DNA from: Rossellomorea marisflavi
GTDB lineage: Bacteria; Bacillota; Bacilli; Bacillales; Bacillaceae_B
Direction of reading: 5' to 3'
DNA length: 64,000 nucleotides
Assembly: GCA_003667865.1 (NCBI GenBank)
Contig: CP033051.1
Coordinates: 4,527,518-4,591,517 of the forward strand
The notes under the pieces were generated by a model that saw only the letters and a program-made list of their open reading frames with translations, was not told where the DNA came from and ran no database searches. Below, piece by piece: positions 26,885 to 35,536 of this stretch (positions are counted from its first letter, which is position 1; each line of letters starts with the position of its first letter). Made by a program: the position numbers and the translations under genes.

Positions 26885-28288
26885 CACTAGTGTCGCATTA
26901 AAATAATTCAGCACAAATAATTAATTTAAATTTTCAGTTAAAACTTTTCCATAAAAAAAGCCTTTATAATGGTTTGGTGGTAGTAACCTATCCAAATCCA
27001 AAATAAAGGACAATCGCATGGATAAGTTTACACGAAAAACATCATTTGAACAATGGATTTCACCTATTTCCAACAACTTATTTGAGGAACAAGTGAAAAA
27101 CTATCAACTAAATTACTATACTAAAAAGCTGCATATGACTTCATTCCTTAAATTATTACTGTATGCACAACTCCATGAAACGGAGAGTTTACGAGCATTA
27201 AGTGATTGCGTGTTTTCAGAAGAATTACAGGACGCAACCAAACTTGAGTCGATCAGTTTTTCTCAACTGGGTAGACGATTAACTCAGGTTCCAACGGAGT
27301 TTTTCCAAACCATTTTTCTAGATCTAGTCACGCAAATTCACACAAAGACTGATTTCCAAGCGAGACGAAAAACGACAACACCTCTCAAAATCATTGATTC
27401 AAGTACACTACCATTGAACTTGAACAACCATAAGTGGGCAAAGTTCCGCAAAACTAAATCGGGTGTAAAGCTCCATTTACGCCTCGTATTTATGGAAAAA
27501 GGTTGTTCCTATCCAGATCAATCCGTGCTTACAAATGCGAAAGAACATGACCGAGGACAGCTCGAAGTCCTAGTCGATGACAAGGAGTGCATGTATGTGT
27601 TTGATCGAGGATACTTGGATTATGAACGATTTGATCGCATGACAGATGAAGGCTATTTCTTTGTCTCTCGACTACGTAAAAATGCTGTAGTACGTAGCCT
27701 TGAAACACTCTCGTTACCAGATGATTCTTCTATTTTATCTGATGAAATGGTCGTCATTGGAACTACGCAAAATCGGTCGGAAAATGTTTTCCGTCTAATA
27801 AAAGTGTTGGATTCAAAAGGAAATGAGCTACACTTATTAACGAATCGTTTTGATATAAGTGCGGATGAAATCGCTGAACTATACAAATCACGGTGGGCCA
27901 TTGAACTGTTTTTCAAATGGATGAAACAACATTTGAATATCAAAAAGTTCTTTGGCCAGAGTAAACAAGCTGTGCACAACCAAGTGTATATAGCGATGAT
28001 TGTATATTGCTTGAATGTACTGGCTCAACTGAATACGAATAGTAAGCGAACGTACTTACAAATTAGTCGTTATTTAAAAGCAGCATTATGGAAATCTGGA
28101 CACATTTGGTTGAGAAAAATAGGAGAAAACGCTATCCCATAAGCATTTCACCTATCTCTGTCGCACTCGCCCCAAGTTATAGTAAAAAAATGGATGTTTA
28201 CTACCTATGCTTAATCATCTTTCTTTTTACTCAAATGGAAGAATAGTTAAAAACTGAAAATTTCGTCAATGTTTATGCGACGCGAGTG
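26885..28288 (+). mobile_element. IS4-family insertion sequence, 1404 bp
   Basis: Complete element with one transposase gene. The ends are imperfect inverted repeats: CACTAGTGTCGCATTAAA at the left and the complement CACTCGCGTCGCATAAA at the right. A second internal inverted repeat, AAATTTTCAGTT, lies at 26928-26939 and 28252-28263. It is flanked by a perfect 9-bp duplication, GTAAAAAAT, so it inserted as a unit and fairly recently. It lies between the dUTPase gene and ysdB. Confidence 0.9.
27018..28142 (+). CDS. IS4-family DDE transposase
   Basis: A 374-residue transposase with the IS4 layout. The first aspartate lies in IIDSSTLPLN near residue 136 and the second in YVFDRGYLDYERFD near 196. 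The third acidic residue is in the YREK-type block YKSRWAIELFFKWMKQHLNIKKFFG near 290. The reading frame is intact, so the element may be active. Confidence 0.95.
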   Translation: MDKFTRKTSFEQWISPISNNLFEEQVKNYQLNYYTKKLHMTSFLKLLLYAQLHETESLRALSDCVFSEELQDATKLESISFSQLGRRLTQVPTEFFQTIFLDLVTQIHTKTDFQARRKTTTPLKIIDSSTLPLNLNNHKWAKFRKTKSGVKLHLRLVFMEKGCSYPDQSVLTNAKEHDRGQLEVLVDDKECMYVFDRGYLDYERFDRMTDEGYFFVSRLRKNAVVRSLETLSLPDDSSILSDEMVVIGTTQNRSENVFRLIKVLDSKGNELHLLTNRFDISADEIAELYKSRWAIELFFKWMKQHLNIKKFFGQSKQAVHNQVYIAMIVYCLNVLAQLNTNSKRTYLQISRYLKAALWKSGHIWLRKIGENAIP

Positions 28289-28297
28289 GTAAAAAAT
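28289..28297. repeat. Right copy of 9-bp target-site duplication
   Basis: GTAAAAAAT, identical to 26876-26884, abuts the right IS end. Confidence 0.85.
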
Positions 28298-28408
28298 ATT
28301 ATCTTTATTATTTATTTTATTAAATAGTAATAAAAAATGAAACCAAAAGTAATGTTGAAACGTAGAAAGGGTAAATGAACTTATTCTGTCTGTATAGGGG
28401 GAACGAGC

Positions 28409-28810
28409 ATGGTAATCTTATTCCGTGTCATTCTATTCTTTGCCTTGATCTACCTTGTTTATAAAGCAATCAAAATGATCATAGATCCAAAAAGGAAGTT
28501 AGAGCTAGCAAGGGAACAAAAGAAATTCTATTTTCTTGACGACCAAGAAAATGTAAGGAAGAATTTTTTTATTACGTATAAAGGGGTTGTCTTTCAGGGG
28601 GAGAAGTACCTAGGAACTACGGAAAGTGCATTTGAAGTCATTTCAATCTTTATATGGACGAACAGTACTAGTGCGTTAAAAGGGTTTTCCATCGAGGACT
28701 TTCAATATTTAGAAAAGGAAGTTAAGGAACGATACCCTAATTCAAAGATTGATTGGAAAAGCCCGATAAAAGAATTACTAAAGAAAAAATCTTCAGACCA
28801 AGAAGAATAA
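28409..28810 (+). CDS. ysdB: Sigma-W-pathway protein YsdB homolog
   Basis: A 133-residue protein with an N-terminal membrane helix (VILFRVILFFALIYLVYKAI) and a soluble domain containing KKFYFLDDQENVRKNFFITY and KYLGTTESAFEVISIFIW. It ends with the conserved IDWKSPIKELL. It matches YsdB of B. subtilis, a small membrane protein of the sigma-W regulon with unknown mechanism. It lies next to ysdC and ysdA as expected. A TGAAAC box is upstream, but no matching CGTA -10 was seen. Confidence 0.88.
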   Translation: MVILFRVILFFALIYLVYKAIKMIIDPKRKLELAREQKKFYFLDDQENVRKNFFITYKGVVFQGEKYLGTTESAFEVISIFIWTNSTSALKGFSIEDFQYLEKEVKERYPNSKIDWKSPIKELLKKKSSDQEE

Positions 28811-28821
28811 TTTAAATCTAT

Positions 28822-28863
28822 GCTAAACGTTCGGACAGCTGTCCTACTCGTTTAGCTTTTTTT
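28822..28863 (+). terminator. Terminator of ysdB
   Basis: Stem GCTAAACG/CGTTTAGC with an inner GGACAGCTGTCC hairpin, then seven T. Confidence 0.88.
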
Positions 28864-28931
28864 GCCTGAAGCTTTGTACCTTAACCTTTAAAAGAACGCA
28901 ACATTCATAATGAATTGCCATACAAAACAGA

Positions 28932-28956
28932 AGATCAGCTAACGAGTAGCTGATCT
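28932..28956 (-). terminator. Terminator overlapping the stop of the TVP38 gene
   Basis: Ten-bp stem AGATCAGCTA/TAGCTGATCT followed on the minus strand by TCTGTTTTG. The stem overlaps the stop codon. Confidence 0.7.
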
Positions 28957-29539
28957 ATAGTGAATTCCCTTTTGCAGGCTTATCAAAAAATTCTTTCCAA
29001 TGCATCACAACGATCTTTTCTCGCAACGTGTAAAATAACAACATGAGGGCAAGTAAAATAATGACCAACATCGTTGGAGAGAATCTTGAAATAAACTGAC
29101 CAAACACCGTATAAAAAAATGCGAGAGGTAAGTTGGTGAGGATTGATGCTCTCATAAATTTATGAAACTCTGGCTCTCTCTCCATGAGGCAAAGATTCAA
29201 CAATTGATAGTGAACAAAAGGGATTAACCTCAAAATCGAGATTTGGCCTACTGTTAAAGCCCTACGCCCAAACCACTTTTCTTTCAATAGTAGTAGTTTT
29301 TGTGAAATTTTAGGGAATGTCTTACAAGCAAAATAGAAAGCGGCTGTAAGCAATGTTAGACCTATTAATGAGTATATGGTGCCAAACACGCTTCCAAATA
29401 AGATGCCACCCGCAATACAAATGAGTGATGCAGGTATAAATAAGAATTGACGAGCAATATGAAAAAGAATAAAGACAATGGGTGCTAACCATCCGGTTGC
29501 TTCAATCATCGCAAAAGCAGCAACGAGGCGTTCGTCCAT
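28955..29539 (-). CDS. TVP38/TMEM64 (DedA-like) membrane protein
   Basis: About 194 residues with at least four membrane segments. The family core is PASLICIAGGILFGSVFGTIY near residue 36, with GRRALTVGQISILRLIPFVHYQLLN near 92, which resemble B. subtilis YtxB. Members of this SNARE-associated/DedA superfamily are linked to lipid scrambling and membrane homeostasis. The start is ATG 29539 (MDERLVAAF) behind AAGGGG; the frame opens 13 codons earlier without a ribosome site. Confidence 0.8.
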   Translation of the reverse strand: MDERLVAAFAMIEATGWLAPIVFILFHIARQFLFIPASLICIAGGILFGSVFGTIYSLIGLTLLTAAFYFACKTFPKISQKLLLLKEKWFGRRALTVGQISILRLIPFVHYQLLNLCLMEREPEFHKFMRASILTNLPLAFFYTVFGQFISRFSPTMLVIILLALMLLFYTLREKIVVMHWKEFFDKPAKGNSL

Positions 29540-29648
29540 TTTAAAACACCCCTTTCTTCTAAATGCACCTATTATCACTTATATCATTTGTACACGCTGT
29601 CTATGACAATTCATTTCACATTTGCTTATGGTTTTGATTACTAAGCTC

Positions 29649-29927
29649 TTATAAATACTGTAATATTGCAATAAATAAAAGGATGTTGAAAATAGATAGA
29701 ATCGGTAAACCCACTGCAAAATTTTTATGCTTTGTTTTATGACGAAATTGCTTCATTCCTAGATAGACACCGACTGCGCCACCGAACCAGGCAATTCTCC
29801 AAATTGTTTGTTCCTGTATACGTGAGCGTTGTTTCCTCGCTTGTTTTTTGTCGTATCTCATAATAAAAAAACCAATTACATTCATTGTGATAAGAAACCA
29901 ATAGAGTATGCTTTCTATGTATTCCAT
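29649..29927 (-). CDS. ysdA: DUF1294 membrane protein YsdA
   Basis: A 92-residue protein with an N-terminal membrane helix (LYWFLITMNVIGFFIMRYDK), a basic loop (KKQARKQRSRIQEQTIWRIA) and a GGAVGVYLGMKQFRHKTKH segment typical of DUF1294. A second membrane helix follows. It is the B. subtilis YsdA homolog, downstream of rplT. Function unknown. Confidence 0.88.
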   Translation of the reverse strand: MEYIESILYWFLITMNVIGFFIMRYDKKQARKQRSRIQEQTIWRIAWFGGAVGVYLGMKQFRHKTKHKNFAVGLPILSIFNILLFIAILQYL

Positions 29928-30030
29928 AAATATATTCCCCCCAAAATCAAGATAATCAAAGTGTTATGTACTCTAGAACTTTTTAAAGGCGAATAATCAT
30001 TGTGTTATTTAATGTATATCATATTACTGA

Positions 30031-30332
30031 GTTGCTTGGAGCGGAAGGTGCTTGACTCCTGCGGGACATAGCGGGAACAGTGAGACCAAGTTCCGTACCC
30101 ACTGGAACGGAACCCCACAGCGAAGCGAGTGTCTAGCTCCGGCTCGCAGGGACTAGCGGATTTCGCGAATCCTCCTACGATAAGTCAACATCGACTCACT
30201 ACGTTTCATCGTGTTTCCTTTATCTCGTGTGGTTCGCTCCAATCCGTACGTCCCTAAGCGCTCGCCTCCGCTTTTCGGTGAGGAGGCTCACTCCCGCCCC
30301 GCGGAAAGCAAGCACCTGGAGCGCAAAGCAAC
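30031..30332 (+). repeat. GC-rich REP-like element, copy 3, carrying a second repeat
   Basis: The ends match the other copies (GTTGCTTGGAGCGGAAGG and GGAGCGCAAAGCAAC), but the element is 302 bp instead of ~125. It shares with copy 4 an extra ~25-bp hairpin (TTCCGTACCCACTGGAACGG). It also carries a ~150-bp foreign block at about 30130-30283. It fills the gap between ysdA and the rplT terminator. Confidence 0.9.
30130..30283. repeat. Nested intergenic repeat inside REP copy 3
   Basis: The block begins TGTCTAGCTCCGGCTC, contains GATAAGTCAACATCGACTC and CGTGTTTCCTTTATCTCGTG, and ends CCTCCGCTTTTCGGTGAG. It interrupts the REP element between GCGAAGCGAG and GAGGCTCAC, which are contiguous in copy 4. 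I recognise the CTAGCTCC...GCTCCAATCCGTACGTC pattern as an intergenic repeat seen in other Bacillaceae; this is from memory. Confidence 0.75.
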
Positions 30333-30383
30333 GGACTATTATTAAAGTAATAAAATTCTTTAATAGAATAACACACAAAAACA

Positions 30384-30429
30384 AAAAGGACTGACGATAG
30401 GATACCGTATCCTATCTGTCAGTCCTTTT
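30384..30429 (-). terminator. Terminator of infC-rpmI-rplT
   Basis: Long hairpin: outer arms AAAAGGACTGAC/GTCAGTCCTTTT and inner arms ATAGGATAC/GTATCCTAT, with T-rich flanks. It lies just after rplT. Confidence 0.88.
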
Positions 30430-30442
30430 ATGATCATAACAA

Positions 30443-30802
30443 TTACTTGTTAAGTTGTGCTTTAGCTGCTTCAGCTAATTGAGCAAAGCCTTTTTCGTCA
30501 GCGATTGCTAAGTCAGCAAGCATTTTACGGTTTACTTCGATACCTGCAAGCTTTAATCCGTGCATTAAACGGCTATAAGAAAGACCGTTCATACGAGCAG
30601 CCGCATTGATACGTGTAATCCAAAGCTTACGGAAGTCACGTTTTTTCTGGCGACGATCACGGTAAGCATACATGTATGATTTCATTACTTGTTGGTTTGC
30701 TACTTTATATAATGTATGTTTTGAACCGAAATAACCTTTAGCTAATTTTAAAACCTTTTTACGACGTCTGCGAGTAACTGTTCCGCCTTTTACGCGTGGC
30801 AT
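30443..30802 (-). CDS. rplT: 50S ribosomal protein L20
   Basis: A 119-residue L20 ([20 protein letters not shown], with [20 protein letters not shown]). It is an early 50S assembly protein that binds 23S rRNA. In B. subtilis free L20 also binds the infC leader and represses the operon by early termination. Last gene of infC-rpmI-rplT. Confidence 0.98.
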   Translation of the reverse strand: MPRVKGGTVTRRRRKKVLKLAKGYFGSKHTLYKVANQQVMKSYMYAYRDRRQKKRDFRKLWITRINAAARMNGLSYSRLMHGLKLAGIEVNRKMLADLAIADEKGFAQLAEAAKAQLNK

Positions 30803-30832
30803 AGAATTTCCCTCCTAGTATGTTTCTGTCAA

Positions 30833-31051
<219 letters not shown>

Positions 31052-31055
31052 TCAA

Positions 31056-31574
31056 TTACTTTTCATTAGTAGGTGCTAAAACTAAGAACATACTGCGTCC
31101 ATCCATTTTTGGTTTGGACTCAACTGTTGATACTTCTTTACAAGCTTCAGCGAAACGGTCTAATACACGTTGACCGATTTCTTTATGTGTAATGGCACGC
31201 CCTTTAAAGCGGATTGAAGCTTTCACTTTATCTCCTTTTTCAAGGAACTTAATTGCATTACGCAGCTTAGTGTTGAAGTCATGTTCTTCAATGGTTGGGC
31301 TCAAACGAACCTCTTTTACATTGATGATTTTTTGGTTTTTACGTGCTTCTTTATCTTTCTTTTGTTGTTCAAACTTGAATTTACCGTAGTCCATAATACG
31401 AGCTACTGGTGGTTTCGCATTTGGAGCAACAAGAACAAGGTCAAGATTTACACGGCCTGCGATTTCAAGTGCTTCACTCTTAGGTTTAATCCCAAGCTGT
31501 TCACCATTTTGATCAATAAGACGTACTTCACGGGCACGGATGCCTTCATTTAAGTTCATGTCTTTGCTAATAAT
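31056..31574 (-). CDS. infC: Translation initiation factor IF-3 (ATT start)
   Basis: A 172-residue IF-3, which keeps the 30S subunit free and checks start-codon choice. N-domain [19 protein letters not shown]-domain [19 protein letters not shown] to [16 protein letters not shown]. The start is placed at ATT 31574: GGAGG (31585-31581) lies 6 nt upstream and the product then begins [16 protein letters not shown] like other Bacillus IF-3. The upstream in-frame ATG at 31622 has no ribosome site. A rare AUU start is the classic IF-3 self-regulation device, established in E. coli. Confidence 0.95.
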   Translation of the reverse strand: MISKDMNLNEGIRAREVRLIDQNGEQLGIKPKSEALEIAGRVNLDLVLVAPNAKPPVARIMDYGKFKFEQQKKDKEARKNQKIINVKEVRLSPTIEEHDFNTKLRNAIKFLEKGDKVKASIRFKGRAITHKEIGQRVLDRFAEACKEVSTVESKPKMDGRSMFLVLAPTNEK

Positions 31575-31654
31575 TAGCCACCTCCAAGGTTTTTTAAAAA
31601 CGAATACTTTTTCGGGTCGCATTAAGCATTGTCGATCAGGATGATGTAAACAAA

Positions 31655-31812
31655 ATAAAAATGCGGGTGTCGAAACACCCGCATTACAAAAAATACGTCC
31701 GTAAACGTCTTTTAATGTTTATCGTCAAAACCTGCCAACTGCTATTGCGTCAATCAGGTGAGAAGCGGGTAGCCTCTTCTTTTCCCTATATTGTATTCAC
31801 GTATACCTAAGA
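31655..31812 (-). ncRNA. L20-type autoregulatory leader of infC-rpmI-rplT
   Basis: The ~220-nt leader between the promoter and infC contains an intrinsic terminator (ATGCGGGTGT/ACACCCGCAT, 31661-31684, minus-strand T-run) before the gene. Upstream there is a region able to pair in other ways (GAGGCTACCCGCTTCTCACC on the minus strand, near 31763-31782). Position and gene content match the L20 leader of B. subtilis, in which L20 binding favours the terminator. The leader identity is by context; the terminator is seen directly. Confidence 0.8.
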
Positions 31813-31841
31813 ATTATATCATGGTTATTAGTTACTGTCAA
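31813..31841 (-). promoter_or_regulatory. Consensus SigA promoter of infC
   Basis: Minus strand: -35 TTGACA, 17-bp spacer, -10 TATAAT, a full-consensus promoter as expected for a ribosomal operon. Confidence 0.92.
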
Positions 31842-31932
31842 ATGGTCTTTCTTTGTAACAACATTACTTATAGTATCAGATGATTTTCTTTATTGCAATG
31901 GTTTTTTATAAAAATCCTTTTTAATAGTGCCC

Positions 31933-32081
31933 GTTGCTTTGCGCTCCAGGTGCTTGCTTTCCGCGGGGCGGGAGTGAGCCTCCTCGCTTCGCTGTGGGGT
32001 TCCGTTCCAGTGGGTACGGAACTTGGTCTCACTTTGCCCGCTATTTCCCGCAGGAGTCAAGCACCTTCCGCTCCAAGCAAC
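31933..32081 (-). repeat. GC-rich REP-like element, copy 4
   Basis: 149 bp, GTTGCTTTGCGCTCC at one end and GCTCCAAGCAAC at the other. It contains the same extra hairpin (TTCCGTTCCAGTGGGTACGG) as copy 3. It lies upstream of infC in inverted orientation to copy 3, so the two copies flank the infC-rpmI-rplT operon. Confidence 0.92.
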
Positions 32082-32138
32082 TTAGTATAGTTACAGAGTA
32101 AATTCTTAAAAAAAGAAAAACATTGATTTTAGTGTAAA

Positions 32139-32519
32139 TTATTGCTTGTTTAGTTTAAAAGTCTCTGTTTTCCCATTCCATTTTACTGTCACTTCTACTT
32201 CGGTATGTTCTGAAACTTTTGCATTTGTAGGGTTTGCTTCAGATCGATCTGTAAGCATGCCTTTTTCGTTTAACTCTGCTCCGCTTTTACCAAAACTTCC
32301 TACACTATCGACGTTGTAGGTGATTTCACCAACTGATTTACGATCATTTCCCTTATATTCTAGTCTAAGTTCCTGAGTTTCATAGTCATTACTGCTTTGA
32401 GTAACTGTTAAATTTGCTTTCCAATTTTCTGTTTCAGCAAAATAAGTAAAAGTTGCAGAACTACAAGCTACTAATAAGAGTATGGAAAATAATAATAGTG
32501 CCGTACTTTTCCGGTACAT
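32139..32519 (-). CDS. Putative lipoprotein (126 aa)
   Basis: Signal peptide MYRKSTALLLFSILLLVACS has a lipobox (LLVAC, cysteine 19), so the mature ~107-residue protein should be lipid-anchored outside the membrane. The mature part is beta-rich (NLTVTQSSNDYETQELRLEY, VEVTVKWNGKTETFKL) and lacks a family I recognise. Divergent from the next lipoprotein gene. GGAGGGG precedes the ATG. Confidence 0.78.
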   Translation of the reverse strand: MYRKSTALLLFSILLLVACSSATFTYFAETENWKANLTVTQSSNDYETQELRLEYKGNDRKSVGEITYNVDSVGSFGKSGAELNEKGMLTDRSEANPTNAKVSEHTEVEVTVKWNGKTETFKLNKQ

Positions 32520-32719
32520 ATAACCCCTCCTTTTTTCATCTATTCAAACACCTTCCATATTTTGTAGATATTCCCTTACATTCATGTTATTCATTGGGAT
32601 TTCTTTTTTATGAATAAGAAACATTTAAAGCTCGCATCGACAAGCATAATAAATCAAAGATGTTTAATCTCCTTCAATATGAGATAAAGGATAACGAATA
32701 GCAAAAGGAGGACTGCAAC

Positions 32720-33154
32720 TTGAAGATATTAAGGTTACTACCACTTGCTTTATTGTTCTTACTTGTAGGCTGCCAGGACAAGCCTATTGAAGGAGAGAAT
32801 TATCAGCCTAATGATGATGCTGATCTAATAGGCGTTAAATATGATTTTTTTGAGTTAGAGGTGAATTACGGAGACCCCATCCTAACAGAATTTCGCGCAG
32901 CCTATGAAAAAGAAGCAAATGGGTTAGAGGCAGAGATTTATGATCAAATCCATGATGTTTATATGGATGGAGATGAGGCTTTCACGGAACTATCTCCAGA
33001 TTTTCAACAGCTTGACCTATCACCGGACACCGCTAGAAAAGAGGCCATTCAACAGGTTCTTACAGCATTCGAATTAGAAGAAGACTATAAATCGATTTCA
33101 CTAGATGTCCGCTTTCCTGATGGAGAGGAATTAGAGTTTGAAGTTGAGGAATAG
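32720..33154 (+). CDS. YusW-like lipoprotein
   Basis: A 144-residue protein with signal peptide MKILRLLPLALLFLLVGC (lipobox LVGC, cysteine 18). An acidic mature domain has KYDFFELEVNYGDP, then LDLSPDTARKEAIQQVLTAFEL and SLDVRFPDGEELEFEVEE. The last segments match the YusW-like domain pattern. Function unknown. AAAGGAGG precedes a TTG that begins the frame. Confidence 0.78.
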   Translation: MKILRLLPLALLFLLVGCQDKPIEGENYQPNDDADLIGVKYDFFELEVNYGDPILTEFRAAYEKEANGLEAEIYDQIHDVYMDGDEAFTELSPDFQQLDLSPDTARKEAIQQVLTAFELEEDYKSISLDVRFPDGEELEFEVEE

Positions 33155-33187
33155 AAAGAGGTTGCCAGATATGGGCAACCTCTTTTT
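33155..33187. terminator. Bidirectional terminator between yusW-like gene and thrS
   Basis: Twelve-bp stem AAAGAGGTTGCC/GGCAACCTCTTT with T-run on the plus strand and a T-rich run on the minus strand, between convergent genes. Confidence 0.88.
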
Positions 33188-33193
33188 CATTTA

Positions 33194-35125
33194 TTATTTT
33201 CGTACTTCCTTTAGTATCGCTTGGATAAACTCACTTGTCGGGATTGTTTCAGACTTTTGTTCTCCGTATTTACGAACATTAACAGCCTCTTCTTGAATTT
33301 CATTATCTCCCACAACAAGCATGTATGGCACTTTGCTCATTTGAGCTTCACGAATCTTATAACCAATTTTTTCATTTCGGTCATCTAGTTCTACACGAAG
33401 ACCTTCAGCTTGTAGCTGTTCTTTTACTTTTTTCGCATAGTCAAAGTGAACATCTGGAGATACTGGAATAACCTGAACTTGAACAGGTGCTAACCACGTT
33501 GGGAAAGCTCCTTTGTATTCTTCAATTAAGAATGCAACAAAACGTTCCATTGTAGAAACAACACCACGGTGAATAACGACAGGACGATGTTGTTTTCCGT
33601 CCTCACCAACGTATGTTAAGTCGAATCGCTCTGGAAGTAAGAAGTCTAGTTGAACTGTTGACAGTGTTTCATCTTTTCCAAGTGCTGTTTTTACTTGAAC
33701 GTCTAATTTCGGACCGTAGAACGCTGCTTCACCTTCAGCTTCGAAGTAATCATGACCCATTTCGTCCATCGCTTCTTTAAGCATTGCTTGTGCTCTGTTC
33801 CACATTTCGTCATCGTCATAGTACTTCTCTTTATCCTCAGGATCACGGTATGAAAGACGGAACGAGTAATCTGTTAAGTCAAAGTCTTTATATACCTCTA
33901 GTACAAGGTTCACAACACGAATGAATTCTTCTTTAATTTGGTCTGGACGAACGAAGATATGAGCATCATTTAGTGTCATTCCTCGTACACGCTGGAGACC
34001 TGATAATGCACCTGACATTTCATAGCGATGCATTAAACCTAGCTCCGCAATACGAATTGGTAATTCACGATAACTATGAATGCTGTTTTTATAAAGCATC
34101 ATATGGTGCGGGCAGTTCATCGGACGAAGAACAAGCTGCTCATTATCCATGTCCATTGCCGGGAACATATCATCTTGATAGTGATCCCAGTGTCCACTTG
34201 TTTTATAAAGATCCACACTACCCATTACAGGAGTGTATACATGGTCATAACCTAGACGCTCTTCTTTATCAACGATATAACGTTCAATAATACGACGGAT
34301 TGTTGCGCCTTTTGGTAACCACATTGGAAGACCTTGTCCAACTTTTTGTGATGTCATAAAGAGGTCAAGTTCTTTTCCTAGTTTACGATGATCACGCTCT
34401 TTCGCTTCTTCTAGAAGACGAAGGTGTTCAGCCAAATCTTCCTTTTTGAAGAATGCCGTACCATAAATACGTTGCAGCATTTTATTGTTACTGTCACCAC
34501 GCCAGTATGCTCCAGCAATACTTAGTAGCTTGAATTCTTTAATTTTATTTGTTGATGGTACGTGAATTCCACGGCATAGGTCAAAGAATTCTCCTTGCTC
34601 ATAGATTGAAACCTGTTCATCTGCAGGGATTGCTTCAAGAAGCTCAAGTTTATACTCATCACCAATTTCCTCATAAATCTTTTGCGCTTCGTCTCTACTT
34701 ACATCCTTACGAACGATTTCAAGATTTTCACCAATAATCTTTTTCATTTCTTTTTCGATCGCTACAAGATCTTCTGGTGTGATGGATTGGTCACTATCGA
34801 TATCGTAGTAAAATCCACCTTCGATTACAGGACCGATTCCAAGCTTTACTTCCGGAAACAACCGCTTAATCGCTTGAGCCATTAAGTGAGCTGTACTATG
34901 TCTCATAATTTCTAACGCTTCATCAGAGTCAGGTGTAATAATGGAAACCGCACCATCTTCTTGGATAGGTGTACGTAAATCAAGCAGAATATCATTAATT
35001 TTCCCAGCTAGTGCTTTCTTCTTTAATCCTGGACTAATTGATGCTGCAATATCTTCTGTAGTTGTACCCTTTGGAAATTCCTTCACATTTCCGTCTGGGA
35101 ACGTAATCTTTAGTACATCTGACAT
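33194..35125 (-). CDS. thrS: Threonine--tRNA ligase
   Basis: A 643-residue class II synthetase. Domains are TGS (1-65), the editing domain ([16 protein letters not shown] near 75 and the zinc-binding second half near 185), the catalytic core ([23 protein letters not shown] near 335, [20 protein letters not shown]) and a C-terminal anticodon-binding domain. Start ATG 35125 ([12 protein letters not shown]) gives the same length as B. subtilis ThrS. It is controlled by its own Thr T-box. Confidence 0.97.
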   Translation of the reverse strand: MSDVLKITFPDGNVKEFPKGTTTEDIAASISPGLKKKALAGKINDILLDLRTPIQEDGAVSIITPDSDEALEIMRHSTAHLMAQAIKRLFPEVKLGIGPVIEGGFYYDIDSDQSITPEDLVAIEKEMKKIIGENLEIVRKDVSRDEAQKIYEEIGDEYKLELLEAIPADEQVSIYEQGEFFDLCRGIHVPSTNKIKEFKLLSIAGAYWRGDSNNKMLQRIYGTAFFKKEDLAEHLRLLEEAKERDHRKLGKELDLFMTSQKVGQGLPMWLPKGATIRRIIERYIVDKEERLGYDHVYTPVMGSVDLYKTSGHWDHYQDDMFPAMDMDNEQLVLRPMNCPHHMMLYKNSIHSYRELPIRIAELGLMHRYEMSGALSGLQRVRGMTLNDAHIFVRPDQIKEEFIRVVNLVLEVYKDFDLTDYSFRLSYRDPEDKEKYYDDDEMWNRAQAMLKEAMDEMGHDYFEAEGEAAFYGPKLDVQVKTALGKDETLSTVQLDFLLPERFDLTYVGEDGKQHRPVVIHRGVVSTMERFVAFLIEEYKGAFPTWLAPVQVQVIPVSPDVHFDYAKKVKEQLQAEGLRVELDDRNEKIGYKIREAQMSKVPYMLVVGDNEIQEEAVNVRKYGEQKSETIPTSEFIQAILKEVRK

Positions 35126-35177
35126 ATCATTCATCTCCTTTATCGGTTACGGGACATTCCATACTTTTACTTTTAAA

Positions 35178-35480
35178 AAACACAAAAAACCCCGCCTCTT
35201 CATTACGAAGGGACGAGGTTAGTATCTAATTCTCGTGGTTCCACCCAACTTTTCACAATCATGATCATTCCATCATTGTGACTTCATTGAACGTTGTAAC
35301 GGCTTTCTGCCGTCAACCCATACTTTGATGAAGACATGTAATACATACTCATCAGTTCCTGGTTGAAGTTTAGAGGTGGTAAGCAAATTACATGTGTTAG
35401 AAAGCTTTCAGCACACGCTTTCCTCTCTGGGAACCATTTTAACGAGCTCTTGTCCTCATCATAACCTTTAATTATTAAAC
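35178..35480 (-). ncRNA. Thr T-box leader of thrS
   Basis: The minus strand carries the T-box core GGGTGGAACCACG (35246-35234), then a strong GC-rich terminator (35183-35220) with T6. The stem I region about 35350-35465 contains TTACCACCTCT, in which tandem ACC triplets (35380-35375) supply the Thr specifier. The downstream gene is ThrRS, in agreement. Confidence 0.93.
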
Positions 35481-35493
35481 TAATTATGTACGT

Positions 35494-35522
35494 ATTATAA
35501 TTCGTTACTTTTAGGAAATCAA
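35494..35522 (-). promoter_or_regulatory. SigA promoter of thrS
   Basis: Minus strand: -35 TTGATT, 17-bp spacer, -10 TATAAT, just past the end of ytxC. Confidence 0.85.
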
Positions 35523-35536
35523 GAGGACAAGTAAAT

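Noticed and set aside
28353..28400. Sigma-W promoter of ysdB
   Set aside because: TGAAAC is present but no CGTA follows at 16-17 bp, so only half of the motif is there.
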